Source of the DNA: Tilletiaria anomala UBC 951
Lineage: Eukaryota; Basidiomycota; Exobasidiomycetes; Georgefischeriales; Tilletiariaceae
Assembly: GCF_000711695.1 (NCBI RefSeq)
Contig: NW_013546984.1
Coordinates: forward strand, 81,296-145,295
Direction: 5' to 3'
DNA length: 64,000 bases
In this document: positions 35,067 through 47,500 of the stretch, piece by piece
How the letters are laid out: the number at the start of each line of letters is the position of its first letter
How positions within the stretch are numbered: position 1 is the first letter of the stretch
Position numbers and translations under genes: made by a program
The notes under the pieces: model-generated
What the model saw: only the letters and a program-made list of their open reading frames with translations
Database searches by the model: none
Told to the model about the DNA's origin: nothing

Positions 35067-36058
35067 ATGAGCACAGCAGGCCCATCCAAGGCCGGCTCAA
35101 CCAGCTCGACGCCTGCGCCGCCATCCGCAGCAGAAACGCTGTCACATACGCTGCATGCCAAGCCTTTCAAGAACCCCAGTTTCTCCAAGCCGCTCAACAG
35201 ACGCAACAAGACACTGAAGCAGATCGTCACCGCAGAACGTGATCTCGCGCTGGGCATAGTTAATCGCAAGAAGGGCAAGAAAGGGCAGAATGGCGAAGAA
35301 CCGCTCGTGATCATCCGCGGGAAGACCAAGCTTGCAGGCGCGGCAGCGAAGGCAGCCCTCAAGCGAGAAGCCAGAGCGAAGAAGGAGGCCGCGGCCAAGG
35401 CAGCAGCTGAAGCAGCTGAAGCCGCAGCCGCGGACGGAGAAGAAGGAGAAGAAGATGAGGCTGAGGCAAACGGTGAAGAAAGCTCGACCGCAACGCCAGC
35501 TCCCGCAGATCAGTCCTCGGCTGGAGCAACCACCGAGGGGGACGCCACCATGGACGACATAAGTATAAGCATGGTGGTTGCGGACACGCCAGCGTCCACG
35601 GCGCAACCTGCAGCGTCATCGCAGCCAAAAAAGGACGTTCCAAAGTGTGAGCTTGCCTCCGTAACCTCTGATCGCGTTTGCTCTCTCCAGTGCGATCCTG
35701 CTGACCATGGCTCTTGCGCCTTTGCAGATTTTACTGTTGAAGCCCCCCCAAGTCTCAGGGCTCGCAAAAAGTACTGTGATGTGACGGGACTTATTGTGAG
35801 TCCGAGTGACATTCGCTCATACCTTCACTTTCACTTACGCAAGCGCATGACTGCATGCAGGCACCGTACACAGACCCCCGCACACGATTGCGATATCACA
35901 GTGCAGAGATTTTCGAAATCATCAGGAACTTTGTGAGCGTGCTGTGGTCCTCCGTCGAATTCATGGTTGCAGTGCTGAAGTTTGCCTTCTTCGTGCAGGG
36001 TCCCGGCATGGATCAGGCATACCTTGCTTTACGCGGCGACTCCACTAGCATTAAATGA
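35067..36058 (+). CDS. IES6: INO80 chromatin-remodelling complex subunit Ies6 (INO80C), 4 exons, 259 aa
   Basis: Exons: 35067-35646, 35728-35795, 35861-35932 and 35999-36058 (780 nt). Two conserved blocks identify it. The N-terminal one reads KPFKNPSFSKPLNRRNKTLK then QIVTAERDLALG. The C-terminal YL1_C domain is split over exons 2-4: FTVEAPPSLRARKKYCDVTG, then APYTDPRTRLRYHSAEIFEI, ending GPGMDQAYLALRG. Between them lies a long Ala/Glu-rich acidic linker of about 110 residues. Ies6 pairs with Arp5 in the INO80 nucleosome-sliding module. The gene is convergent with SPT6, 65 bp between stop codons. Confidence 0.92.
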
Positions 36059-36123
36059 GAAGCCAATGGCACACGTGTACAATACAGCATCGATCCAACC
36101 TTATCACTACGCGATCCCACGTC

Positions 36124-39100
36124 TCAACCGTATCGTGTGGGGTGCATGTTGGGACGCCCTGACGCTGGGAATCCAGGCGGCGGCATCCGTGGCGGTAGAC
36201 CTGGATGCATTGGCATTTGCGGCGGCGCGCCTGGATGCACAGGGTAGCCTGCAGGCGGAGGGCCGGGAGGTGCTCCAGGTGGAGGCGCTGGCCGATACAC
36301 GGCATAGGCCGGATTCGGACTTTTGCCGCCGTGCAGTGGCGTTCGTCCATGCATCGCATTGGGCGTTCTCCCACCATAGAGTGGCGTGCGACCGGTCGTG
36401 TTTTGCGGCATCGTTTTGGAGACGTATTGAGTCTTGAATGCGTTGCATAGCGTAGGGACATCGGGAAGCTTGCCTTTGTTCATCATGAAGAAGCCTGGCA
36501 GCACCTTGACCATCCAGGACTGGATCGGCTTTTCCTTCTTTGGCTTGAATGAGAGCTTGAAATAACCCGCGTGTTTTGGATCGATGGTGAAGCCGTATTG
36601 TGAGCTGTCTGGATTGGCGAGACAATACTTAGTGAGAAATGCGTCTGGAGTTCCAGAAGGTAGCACGAATGAGCGATCGTAGCCATGCAGCAAATAATCT
36701 TTCGATGATCACACTCACTCAGCTCCTCCTCCGATTCCTTAAACTTTTCGTGATTGACCATCTCTTGCACTTTCTGATGCATTGGTTGAATGTGGCCGAC
36801 GATAAGCTCATCGAGGTCTGAGTAAATCGCATCCCCGACTTTGAGTTCCTTGCCGAGAGTGTACTCGTCTTCCTTCTTGAGTTCCAGGACATCTGTGGGT
36901 AGAGGAAGGTCGCTCAGGCGCCACGATTCGCTGGTCTGAGGATTCGACTTCACTCACCAAGATGTTGGTAGACACCTTTGAATACACGCCAGGTGAGTGC
37001 AAGATGATCATTCCCGCGCGAACTTGGGCGGATGATCACAGCCCCATCCACGTCATTTGCGAGCATTTCCTCTGCCTTACCAGATTTCACGTAGTGGAAC
37101 CGCGGATGCTTGATCAAGCGCACGATACTACCCTTCTGCTTGGCGCGACGTGCGGCCTCGGTCCTGACCGCAGACTCGTTCCTTAGCGTGTCAAAGTACT
37201 TCGGATCTGTTGGGGTTGCGCGCCACTTAGCGTCCATCTCTCTTCCTTGTCCCTGCACCCAGGATTCGATTGTTGCAAGCTCGAGGCGAAGGCTATCGTA
37301 CCGAATTTGGCTAATCACCGCATCCACAGTCTGACCCACAGAAAAGCGGGATGACAGCTTCGGCTGACCAATCTGCATCCATGTGTCGATCGCATTGGGT
37401 GCGTAAACCTCGCCTTCAAGGCCTGACTCGTGACGAATGATGAGGAATGGATAGTCAGGTTCCACTCCATCTCGACGGCCTCGATCCATGATTTTGATGA
37501 TTTTGACGGGAATGATGAGCTGGACGTCGATCGTGCGCTTTGTTTCGCCTGTGAGCATAGTGAGGATCTCATCTTCGGTCGGCAAGACGTACTCTAGGCG
37601 TTGATCGCCATACGGCGAAATAAGCTCGTTGTAGCACAGTGCTAAGGTGGTCCGTTTTCGCAGTCCATGCTCTGACTCGAGCATGGCGGCATAGTTGTCG
37701 AGATCTAGGGTGCTAAGCTTTGCCTTCACGTCCTCCCTCTCCATGAGCTCCTTGCAAGGCTCTGAGGCATGAATACCTTCCAAATCTTCTTCGTCTTTGC
37801 CCAGCGCGTCAGCGGCCATTTTGCGAGGATAGTCGTAGTCCTCCGGGTGAATTCTGGTGGTGTCCAAGATGTCTGGCTGGCCAATAACGCTTTCCTCAGG
37901 ATCGGCAGAGTCTTCGATTTGCTCGATGCGCAAGAAGGATGCCGAATTGGTCCAAACACGAGCACCAATCACATCGTTCTGCATCAGGGAAACCCTGTTG
38001 ATAACTCTACCGTCCATGGTGGCATTCACGTTGCGGATGAAGCCAGCTGCTTTTCTTGGCCCAAACCCGGCGACATACTGCAGTAGGTGTTGGTAATATG
38101 AATCGGAAAGTGCTTTGTTGACGCGGACACCGACTTCGTTGACGGCCGTGACCAAGGCAGTCTGAAGGTGTGCTTGAAGCATGTCTTTGGGAACCAAACG
38201 CTGGTGCTCGTTCAAGTTGATGGCCGTCAAGTCTTCGCCCAAAGCAGCGAATTCTTGCAATGGGGATTGCACATAGCGTGCCAGCGCCAAACAGTAGCGG
38301 CCGAGCAATGTAAGTTCCGGGTACTCCTCTGCGGCCCGTTGGCTGTGTTGGTAAATCCTTGCAATGTCGTCAAAAGTGTGAATAACGTCGATATGGGTCA
38401 ATGTTTCGTGGTCTTGACCATCCTCATACTCCCTTGCAAGTTCCCCAGACGCCTCTGTCGCTACTGAGCGGATCTCCTCGCGCAGTTGAATCGTTCGCGG
38501 GCTGAAGCCGTTGACGACGATAACGTCCGGTTGGAATTGTTTGACTAGTGCGAGAAACTCCGCCCGAGGATCGTCAATGGGCTCGCGCGAGTGGGTGTAA
38601 GGCTCAAAGTTGTTGCGAATGGGGGGTCGAATGTGCGCAAAGCGGGCGGATCGGCGCATTCGTCCTAATGAGTCAAGAACAACCACTTGTATAGGGTCCT
38701 TGTGAGGAGCGCCATTGCCATGCGACACAGCCATCACCTTTGGGACGCTCGGGTTGGATTCTTCGTCTTCTTCCATGTCCTCCTTGCTTGCGCGAGCCTT
38801 CATGCTGAGGGAAGTGTAAGGTCTGACGCTGATTCTCTGCAAAAGATCCAGCACAAAGCAGACGTAAGAAAGCGAAACTCCAACAGTAGGGAGCGTACTC
38901 ACTTTTGCGAGCTCGCCCTCGCATCGACGAGCAATGAACTCTCTGCACTCTTCACGCAGCCATTCTCGGATCCAAACATTTCCCATCGGCAGCAACACAG
39001 TCTTCAAAGCCTGTTCGATGATGCTTCTTCGCAGGCTGTTCCACTTTTGGCTGACGCTGCTGATCCCATCGCTAACCCAACCATCGGCAAGGGTGTTGTT

Positions 39101-41333
39101 GAGCTCTTCCGCCTTGTCTGCAGGTAGCTCGACCGTCATCCGGATCAGGGTCTCTGACTCGGCCTGCAGTGCGAGCAAAAATTGTACTTGCGAAGCAATG
39201 GGCTTTGGAGGCGTTTTGACCGGCACCCCATTCTCTGCAGGTAGCGGCGCCGGTGGCGCCGGTGGCGGCGCTAGGTACTCCGCCACGGGTTTGGCCCGTA
39301 GATACTTGAAGTTGTGGTACTGATGCTGTTCATCAATCTTGGCAACACCACGTTCAGTTGGTTCAATTGCAACTTCGGCGTGCGCTTTGAACCACGCGCG
39401 AACTTCTTTCCGAACCAGCGGGTGCTTGCCAATCTCGTGCGCCAAGAGCATCTTCCCGGCCTTCATTACAAGATCAGCGGTGGCAAAAGGCCCTCCGATG
39501 AACCCTTCTGCGGCCTGCTGCGGGTCAATCATCTCATCTTCGGTGTAGTGGACCTTGTGCCTGTTGGCAATATTCTCGGCGACTTCGTCGGTGGACAGCC
39601 CAAATCGCCCAGCGAACTCGCACACCGCGCTGTCTTTAATCTTCTCATACTCGCCGACCAGACTAGACTTTTTGTACGTAGCCGTGGCTTTCGTTGCCAG
39701 CTGAAGTTCTTTGTCGGATCCGCCAGCGAAGTTGTCGAGACTGCGCTGTTCGAGTGCTTGAATGTCGCGCATCTTCTGACCGTACCGCATCGCAAGGTAC
39801 TCCGTCAAGTCTGTCACCTCCTCCAGGCTGTTGGCCGATTTGAGAAGCATTAAGAACTTTTCTCCTGTGATCGTGCTTGTCAAGTCCTCCGCCTCCTCCT
39901 CGCTCAGATTCATTTCAAGCGCGTGGATCTTAACGAAAAGCTTGCGCAGCGAGTCCTTTCTGACGATGAGCGTCCGGAACTTGAGTGCGGCATCCACAAG
40001 AGAGTGCAACTCGCGCTCCATTAGCAATGGAATCCTCCTGACCCTGTTTATGCTTTCGATATTATCGCGCTCTACTGTGCGCAGTTCCAGTTCGTCGTAC
40101 CTGTGAGCGTAGAGATATGGCGCTTCCAGACCTTCATTAAGGACAAGCGAGATCATGAGCCTGATGCATTCAAGCCACTGTGGGTAGTATTCGCGCTCTG
40201 ACGCGTCCTCATCGAGGAAGAAGCGCTTGCAGCGTCGTGAGATGCGGGTGCTGACCCACACCGCCGCTTGGTCGAGCTCTTCGCCTTGCAGCTGCTTGTC
40301 GAGCAGCTCGATCCCAGTGCCAGAGGGAAGGGAAAGCTGGATACGCTCGGGCAAATCGAGACGTCGGATCGTTTCGTCCTTCTCTGTGAGCATCTTTGCT
40401 GCAATCTGTGCAGGTTCGAAGACATCTTTGTAGGTGATCTTCTTTTTGCCACCCGTTGCTTCGTCTTCTTCTCCTTCGCTCCCGGCCTCCATCGCCCATT
40501 CGTAGTCATCTCCGCGTCCAAAGACTTCATGCAGGGCCTCCCAGGACTCGCGATCAAAGCCAACCTTTGACGGATCCATGCCGAGGGCCTTGCCAGCAGC
40601 CTTTTGACGCCTCTTCTGCTCCTTCCTTTCCAGGCGGAGTTGCTCCCTCTCGTCCTCATCGAGGTTCTCCTGGCTCATATCGTCATCGTCGATAAAATCG
40701 TCCAGATCGTCATCGTCTGCGTAATCAACCGCCTTGCTCTTGCGACCAGCCGAGAGGCCAGCTTGGATTGCATCGGCAAGTGTTGGCATCTCCTCATCGC
40801 TGTCATCAAAGATCTTGGAAAGGTCTTTTGCGACATCAACGCGCTTTGTTGTTGGAGATGCTGACCCACGACGGAATCTCTTGAGACGCTTCTGCGGGAC
40901 AAAAAGGTATGAAATGTCAGCCAAGGAAGCAATACTGCTGAGCGTAAGATATGCGATCACTCACTGCATCCTTTCGCCTCTTGCGGCCAGTGTTCTCTGC
41001 AACCAGCTCCAGGTCCTCCTCATCTAGAGCCTCGTCTTCTTCTTCCTGTTGCTTTCTCTTTTCCTTTCGCCGCTCCCTGTGGCGTCGCTTTCGTTCTTCC
41101 TCGTCGTCCTCATCCTCATCCTCGTCTTCATCGACGATAAAGCCCTCTGCTACTCGGCGAGCCTCCTCTTCATCTTCCTCCTCCTCCTCTGAAGAATCTT
41201 CATCGCTCCCCTTGCCGGAGCCGACAATGTCTCCTTGCTCATTGTTCAGATCCTCCCCTTCGTCCGAACTGCGCGGCGAAGCCTCGTCATCTTGCCGGCG
41301 CGCAGCCTGTACGCGGCTCTCTTCGTCCGACAT
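36124..41333 (-). CDS. SPT6: Transcription elongation factor/histone chaperone Spt6, 5 exons, 1643 aa
   Basis: Exons: 41333-40965, 40891-38903, 38836-36958, 36892-36719 and 36644-36124 (4932 nt). The acidic N-terminus ([14 protein letters not shown]) is followed by the Spt6 core: helix-turn-helix, a YqgF-like region ([19 protein letters not shown]), helix-hairpin-helix ([20 protein letters not shown]), S1 domain ([20 protein letters not shown]) and SH2 ([40 protein letters not shown]). A second SH2-like segment reads [20 protein letters not shown]. The tail is Gly/Pro-rich with GRTP repeats, like the C-terminal repeats of metazoan and smut Spt6. It travels with RNA polymerase II and reassembles nucleosomes. 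The start at MSDEESRVQ is chosen because residues upstream in frame (from 41399) are unlike the family. The 66-nt intron 38837-38902 is stopless and a multiple of three. Confidence 0.95.
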
Positions 41334-43039
41334 TCTGCGCGCGCCTGCAGTGGCACTCGCTACCTGGCTGTATGGCACACTGCTGGACGTTCTGCGCACT
41401 GAGTGTCATCAGAACTGAGGACAGCAAGTGGAGAAGAAAAGTCTCGTCCTTGTCAGTCCTATAAAGAACAATAAAGGTCTTCAGCAGTCGAGCTACTAAT
41501 CGAAGTCTCGTTGGCAGTTGCCGCTGCGTCCGTTCCATGCGCCGCGCAACATTGTGGAAAGATTTACAAGTGTTCACCAATCATCTATGCCTGCACGCTC
41601 ACACTCTCACGGACCTCAGTTACGCTGCTCAAAACAACTCTCCCGTATCCCTCAAGCCTCAGGCCGAGAGCGTCTGAAGCAGATGGAAAGAACCAGTGGA
41701 TAAACAGCGGTGAGAACGGTCCATTACATGAAATACAGAGCATTTCCTGGATCTGATCGGTACTCCGGCGGTGAGCTCAAACTTCTTATAATTACAGGCA
41801 GAAGCGCAGGGGTACCAAAAGATGACATACGAAGGGCTTTCAGCAGGGGTAGCAGGTCGAAGGTGAGAGCGCGATGGGCGCAGATGCGACATTTGTATAT
41901 TGCACTTGGCGGTGTTAGGTGCATATGCCATCTTGCAGCTGCAAGACTCGGCGTTTAGTGTCCGGCGCTGTGATGTATCTTGAGTGCCGTGGTATCGGCG
42001 GACTCGCGAGTAGACCTGCTTAGAACGCACCCGCGCCACAGCGACCCTAACAACGGCGCACATCATCCACGTTGGCAGGCCTTCGGTGGAAAACCCCTAG
42101 GAACGAAGAGGAAGCATTGGTGCGGGCGCCTGATGAACCAGAGGAGCCAAGTGCACCATCAAGGTACGGCAACGTCGCTGCTTACTCCGGGATAGCGTAG
42201 CCGAGCGATTGGGTTATGCCCTCGGTGTTTCCGCCTGGTATTTGTATGTTAGTGCCCTGCGGTGCTGATGTGGGCATTGGTGAGGGCACTGGCGAAGACT
42301 GTTGTGCTGGCAGCGAGGGGAGGGGCTGAGCTGCCGGCCATCAAGTTTGCCGTGGTGAGAATTGATGGATTTGGGCTCTCCATACTCGACAGCTGCGCAA
42401 CGGAGCTGCCTCCAACTAGAAATCAACAGGTTCATACATGAAATCAGCAACGCTTTTTGAACTCCAGCAGCGTTCACGAATGCTTCCGAAACCACCGTTT
42501 TGAGAGGCCAGCAAGCCTTCAGTCGCCTGCGGTACAACGAGGAAACTCGCGGCCACCAGGGTATTGAGGAAGGAGATCAATTGTATATTGGTTGTCTTGC
42601 TCGGTTAGCTCTCAAGTTTCTCTTCTTGACTGCAGTGAATGAGGCGGGGATGAGTGTTCGAGGTTAGTACAATGCTTGGGAGAGGAATGTTGGGAACTGC
42701 TGTTCTACAATTACAATGGCATTGAGACGCTGCAGTGTCAATCCAATGCAAGGCGGAGAAGCTATGCAATATGGAGGGCACGGCGTGCGCGATCATCTGC
42801 GCGCCTGTGAGCAGACTAGCCTCGCTCTCAACTGTGTACGAGGAGATCCATCGCACCCACAAGTGTGCTATTCTCTGTGCCGCCGAGGGGTTGGCGAAGC
42901 AGCTTTTCGTCCTTTTGACGTCCTGGAGAATGGCCTAAGAGTCAGACTTCTTTCTTTTTGGAAGGCCTTGCATCCAAAAAAGATCGCAATGCCAAATTGA
43001 ATGGTCGTGAAACGCGCTGCTGGGCGGGCTAGCATTCTT
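41334..43039. other. Gene-poor stretch upstream of SPT6
   Basis: 1.7 kb with frames of 60-108 codons on both strands and no recognisable product. It includes the SPT6 promoter. A plus-strand frame at 42735-42938 (CAIICAPVSRLASLSTVYEE) and a minus frame at 42214-42537 look protein-like for short spans, but I cannot name or extend them. They may be further gene relics next to the TRM44-like pseudogene. Confidence 0.4.
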
Positions 43040-43600
43040 GAATGGGCACTAGACCACAGTTCAGTTGCAGATCAACCATTCAATGGACACTCCTCGTGGA
43101 CTGGGCCGCAGTTACACGAATCTCGAAAGCATGCTGCACCAGTTGGTTCAAGTACTCTCCACAATACTCGAACTAATAGAGTACGCGAAGCATGCCCAAT
43201 GCCAAGCCTGATGGTACCTTGTCGGCTTCAACTGTCAAGCAGCATGTACTATCGTTAGAGCAAGATGCGTTCATGGGTGTACCATTCAAAGATTCGCCCA
43301 TGTAAAAGTGCTTCCTCTTCAAGCAGAGCAGAATCGCCGACCATAAGCGAAGTACAAGGAGAAGACGCTCGTCGGGTTCCAGTTGGGGAGTCGGGTATAA
43401 GCCCGAATGCCCAGCCAGTTGCAACCCTTTCATGAACTCCTTCGACTATACAGATCTTCTCCATTGACTGATCTTGCACGTAATGGTTCAGCACGGATAA
43501 TCCGCAGCCTACATCGATGAAGCCTATTTCCTTATTGACACTTGAAAATCTTTCAAAGACTGCCCTTTTAATGTCACCCACCGCGGCTCACTATATAGTC
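43040..43600 (-). pseudogene. Probable decayed TRM44 (tRNA Um44 2'-O-methyltransferase) gene
   Basis: On the minus strand a SAM-binding motif reads GFIDVGCGLSVLNHYV (family form: VDVGCGNGLLVHLL), followed by SALLEEEALLHGRIFEW, a stop at 43255-43257, then CCLTVEAD in another frame (family CCF/L-D block) and YCGEYLNQLVQHAFEIR with QSTRSV (family: YLxYV... GFEV... LRIPSTR). The order and spacing agree with the C-terminal half of TRM44 proteins. The glycine and asparagine of motif I are altered, there are several stops, and I cannot find the N-terminal half. Identification is from memory of the family pattern and should be confirmed by search. Confidence 0.5.
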
Positions 43601-44349
43601 GTGAGGCTTGCTCAAACGAGTCGATTGACGCATTCAAAGTCCACGGAATCGGTCGTTCGTCGATCTTTATGATGGATTTGACCCCGATACAGCCAATGGT
43701 TGCGTAGGAGAAGATGATTAGTTGTCCACAGCCCGCTCGAATGGAGAAAGCAGCATGTCAGACAAACCGCTCTGGACCGATACATTCAACGAAACTACGA
43801 CACGTTCAGGACAGCCAATCATTCTGAGCATTGAACAGAAAGCAGGTAGGCAAAGCCCGGGTACTCCCACGAAATACGTTAGATGGTCAGGAAGAATTCT
43901 CTTCGAATTACCAACAGGGCTCATTCTATCGTTGCACGCTAGTACCGACCTTCAACTGGACAGCTTCGAGCCAGCACCCGGTCCCGACAACTGCTTATAA
44001 ACGTCATCCAATGTTTTCATGAGCTTTCGATGTATTATGGACAGCAAAATATGATTAGTCCTTTAAGCCAAAGCGATGCGCCCAAGTTGGTTGTAGCAGC
44101 CGAATATCCACCTGTCTCTTCCAGATTCGTGTGCAGGCCAGAAGCTGTGAGGACGCTTTGATGTACTTTAGCACCTTTGAGAGACCAGCTTGCTTGCTAT
44201 TTGCGAGTAAAAGTAAGTACGCCCATGCATTGTACCAATTTATCACCCTCTCGATAGCGATAGCCAGTGTGCTTGCGACAATTTCACATACTCAGTGACG
44301 CCGCTGATGCCCCTCCCATCGAGAATTCGCGTGTTCAAGAGATTTGCTG
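43601..44349. other. Intergenic, possibly older gene debris
   Basis: About 750 bp. A plus frame (43722-44000) and minus frames (43718-43924, 44055-44246, the last containing KVLKYIKASSQLLACTRIWK) look weakly protein-like, but none can be assigned. The minus frames may belong to the N-terminal part of the TRM44-like relic. Confidence 0.35.
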
Positions 44350-44391
44350 TCGAGCTGACTGGGTTGCTCGCATGCAACCCAGTCAGCTCGA
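44350..44391. repeat. Perfect 18-bp inverted repeat with 6-nt loop
   Basis: Left arm 44350-44367 (TCGAGCTGACTGGGTTGC), loop TCGCAT, right arm 44374-44391, the exact reverse complement. It lies 147 bp beyond the stop codon of the bHLH gene (on its 3' side). The arms are not A/T-tailed, so it is not a bacterial-type terminator. It could be a 3'-UTR hairpin, a transposon footprint or a small palindromic element. Confidence 0.9.
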
Positions 44392-44537
44392 AGGCGTACT
44401 AGGGCGTACACCTTCAAGGTGTCAAGGGCAATGCATCGCATGAAAGAACGATAAGATGCGTGCTATGCTCTAGTAGAAATTGCAGTGCGTGAAGTACAGG
44501 TAGAAAATTACGTGGGGGACCGGCAGGACGCAGGTTT

Positions 44538-47500
44538 CTATGAAACGTCCATGCTCTGCGGCTCAGGCTCCTGCTGCTTTGTCTCCTGTGAACCTGTCAC
44601 TCTATCATGTTCAACACTAGCAGTTAAGATCCCGGCATCCGCCCCTCCCGCTGCTGTGGCTGCTATTAGTGCTCCCGCAACAGCGGGAGGCGCTATGGTA
44701 AGCAGCGGCACCTGAATGTCCTTCAGATCTGGTGCCGTTTTGCCGCCAGCAGCCGCCTTCATCTTGCGTGTGACATCCGTCTCATCTACAAAGATGCCAA
44801 CTCGAGCAAGCATGGTCCTCAGTCGGAGCACCTCCTCTCTCGCCTCCTTGAGCGCTATGTCGCGTCGTTCCATCCGCGTACGCAGGCGCAATAGGTACTC
44901 GTTGCTGTGCCGTAAAAGCGAGACTTTCGAGATGCCCTTGTTTGCGATGCGCGCCTGCTCCGGATCGGCAATCTCAGCGACGGAGAATTGTTCCAATTCT
45001 TCGTCCTCCTGTAGGCCATCTGGCCCGAGGATAGAGCCCCCTGGTGCCTCGTCGTCGACCATGATGGCCGGTAGATAGCCTCGTAGCTCGTCCAAAGAAT
45101 ACTTGAGACTGTCTCGCCTCTTTTGCTCGGCTGCCTTGTGCGAAGTCCTGCGCGAATCTACCCCTTCGCCACCCTTGATCTTGATTGACATCCAAGCATC
45201 TCGATCGGCGCTGGACAAGCCTGGGGTTGGTAAAATTCCGGATCAGGTTAGGGGTCTGACAGGCCCAACCACGCTAAGACTCACCACCCGGCAAAATGGG
45301 CTGCGCACTGGCCTTGCCTGCTGGAGTACTGAATGTAACTCGACTACTCTCGGAGCCGCTCGCCTTGCCCTTCTCCTTGAGAGAACTTCTCGTCGGACTA
45401 GGCGAAGCGACAGACGAGCCTTTCCCACTCGCTTGCACTAAGCCTTGCGTTTGGACTTGCTGAGCCAGGTGCGGCAGGTGCTGCAAGGCTGCGCTTTGTA
45501 GTTGCTGACCCTGCTGCTGCCTCTGCGCCTGTGTCGGCGCCTGCAGCTGCCGATTACTCAAGCCCATGATGGAAGCCGGTGTGAGCGGCTGCGATGTCCC
45601 TGTATGGAGCGGTACGAATCCTTGCGATTCAGCATTCAGGTCGATCGGTGAAGGCGTCGATGTGGTCCCGCCCTCGGGCGAAGCATCCATTGAAATCCCC
45701 TGGCCGTTCGTGAGTCCAAGTGGCGGAAAGCCGTTCGAAAGATTTTGCGCTGCAGCTGCGGCGGCGGCGGCGACGGCTGCCATACTACCGACCACCTGGC
45801 CATTGATGATTGTCTGCCCTTGCGCGGCAGTCGCACCTGCACCGACGCTCTGGTTGCGTGCCATGCTCGAGCTTCTGGAACGCGCCTGCGAGCCGCCGCC
45901 ATTGCTGGCAGCAGGCAGCGCGAATGCACCATTCTTCTCAGAAATCGATCCCCGGCGCGATCCAGGTTGGCTCATGCTGTTGCCGGCACCTGCGGCACCA
46001 AACGGCATGCTAGGGCTTGGCAAAGTGCTAGTGGACATTGAATTGTCTCTCCGCCGTCGGCCCGTCTGCGGCTTCATTAGCGGCGACGGCCGGACCTTGC
46101 TCGATTTGCCCTCCATCAAACTTGCACCGCGTTGCTTGCGCGTGCCCGTCCCTGCGCCACCACCACCACTACCACTAACACCACCGCTGCCGCTTCCATT
46201 GCTGCTGGACGGCGGCGGACCAGACCGGCCGATAAGCGCCAGTGGCGAAGCAGTCGGTGTGGTGCTAATGTAATAGTGCGAGGTATGGTGACCATGTGTA
46301 TGCGCTTGCGGATATGGCGCAGCGGGAGAAGAAGCAGCATTCAGATTCGCATACGCTATACTTGGCGGGAGCATCTCTCCGAGGGGCGGCGGATCAGGCC
46401 GAAGTGCGGGTGAGACGAGCGGAGAGAAGAAATCGCTGCTGCTCGCGACGGACGAGTTGCCCAGGGCGGAAAAGACGCTGGCGGGTGTGATGGCTGGCGA
46501 TTCGACTGGCGTATGCATCACGCTGTTACCGGCCGCTGCTGGGCCATACGCGCAGTGATGAGCTTGAGGGAGTGAATGACCTTGGCCCTGCGCAGAATGG
46601 TGCGATACATTGGACATGTCTCCACCAGGAGTATTACCGGTCGTGAAAATTCCCGATCCGCTGGGGATCTGCAGGGGACTGGGTATACCATGCTGCGAAG
46701 CCAAGTTCGAGATATTGAAAGACCCCGAATTGACCGGCGTGAGTAGGCCATACTGAGCTAGTACGCCTGCATGGAGGTTGATCGCAGCGGATGGGGCCAT
46801 GGACGAGCCGCCAATGGAGAGCTGGCCCGAGGCAAAGGCCTGCTGCAGTTGTGCAGCAGCTGTGTTGAGTTGGTTCAAGTCGACAGATGAGCCAAATGAA
46901 GCGGGAGAGAACGGCTGGACTTGATTGTTCTGCTGCTGCTGCTGCTGTTGCAACTGCAGCAGCTGCAAGATTGCCTGTTGTTGTTGATGCTGTTGGTGCA
47001 GCAGCAGCAGCTGCTGCTGCTGTTGCTGAGTAGCCTGAGACTGTTGCTGATGCCCTTCTTGCGGCCCAAATGCAGGGCTCGCAACTTGCATACGTTCCAG
47101 CTGTTGCTTGAGCCAAGCAGCCTGTTGAACAAGTTGGAGGTGCGCCAGGCCCTTTCCCTCTGCATCTACCTGTCCCGATAACCCATGCTGGGGGAGCTGC
47201 GGTAAGGAGCTTCCCAGACCCTCAGAATCTCGCCGATCTACCCTTGGTGAGTCAACGCGGTTGACCTGCTTGCTCGCGGTGCGCCTGTGCGCCTGCCCAG
47301 CAATACCACTTTCCGCCGAGAACGATCCCGCTGCTGCTCCGGTTGCTCCTCTCGCCGAACGTATCGAAGCAGGACTTGGCGCCGAGGAGCCTCCATGGGG
47401 CGAGTCAGCCGAGGAAATGGAGCTGCTTTTTAACGAACATGGTGCTGTTGCCGGGGAGCCGTGTAGACTCATCCCTGAGGAAAGCAGCTGTGGTGCTTTG

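Noticed and set aside
40917-40960. Reading the SPT6 core frame from 40960 as the gene start
   Set aside because: The acidic N-terminal exon upstream joins in phase at 40965/40891 and is typical of Spt6. The residues at 40892-40960 are intron sequence.
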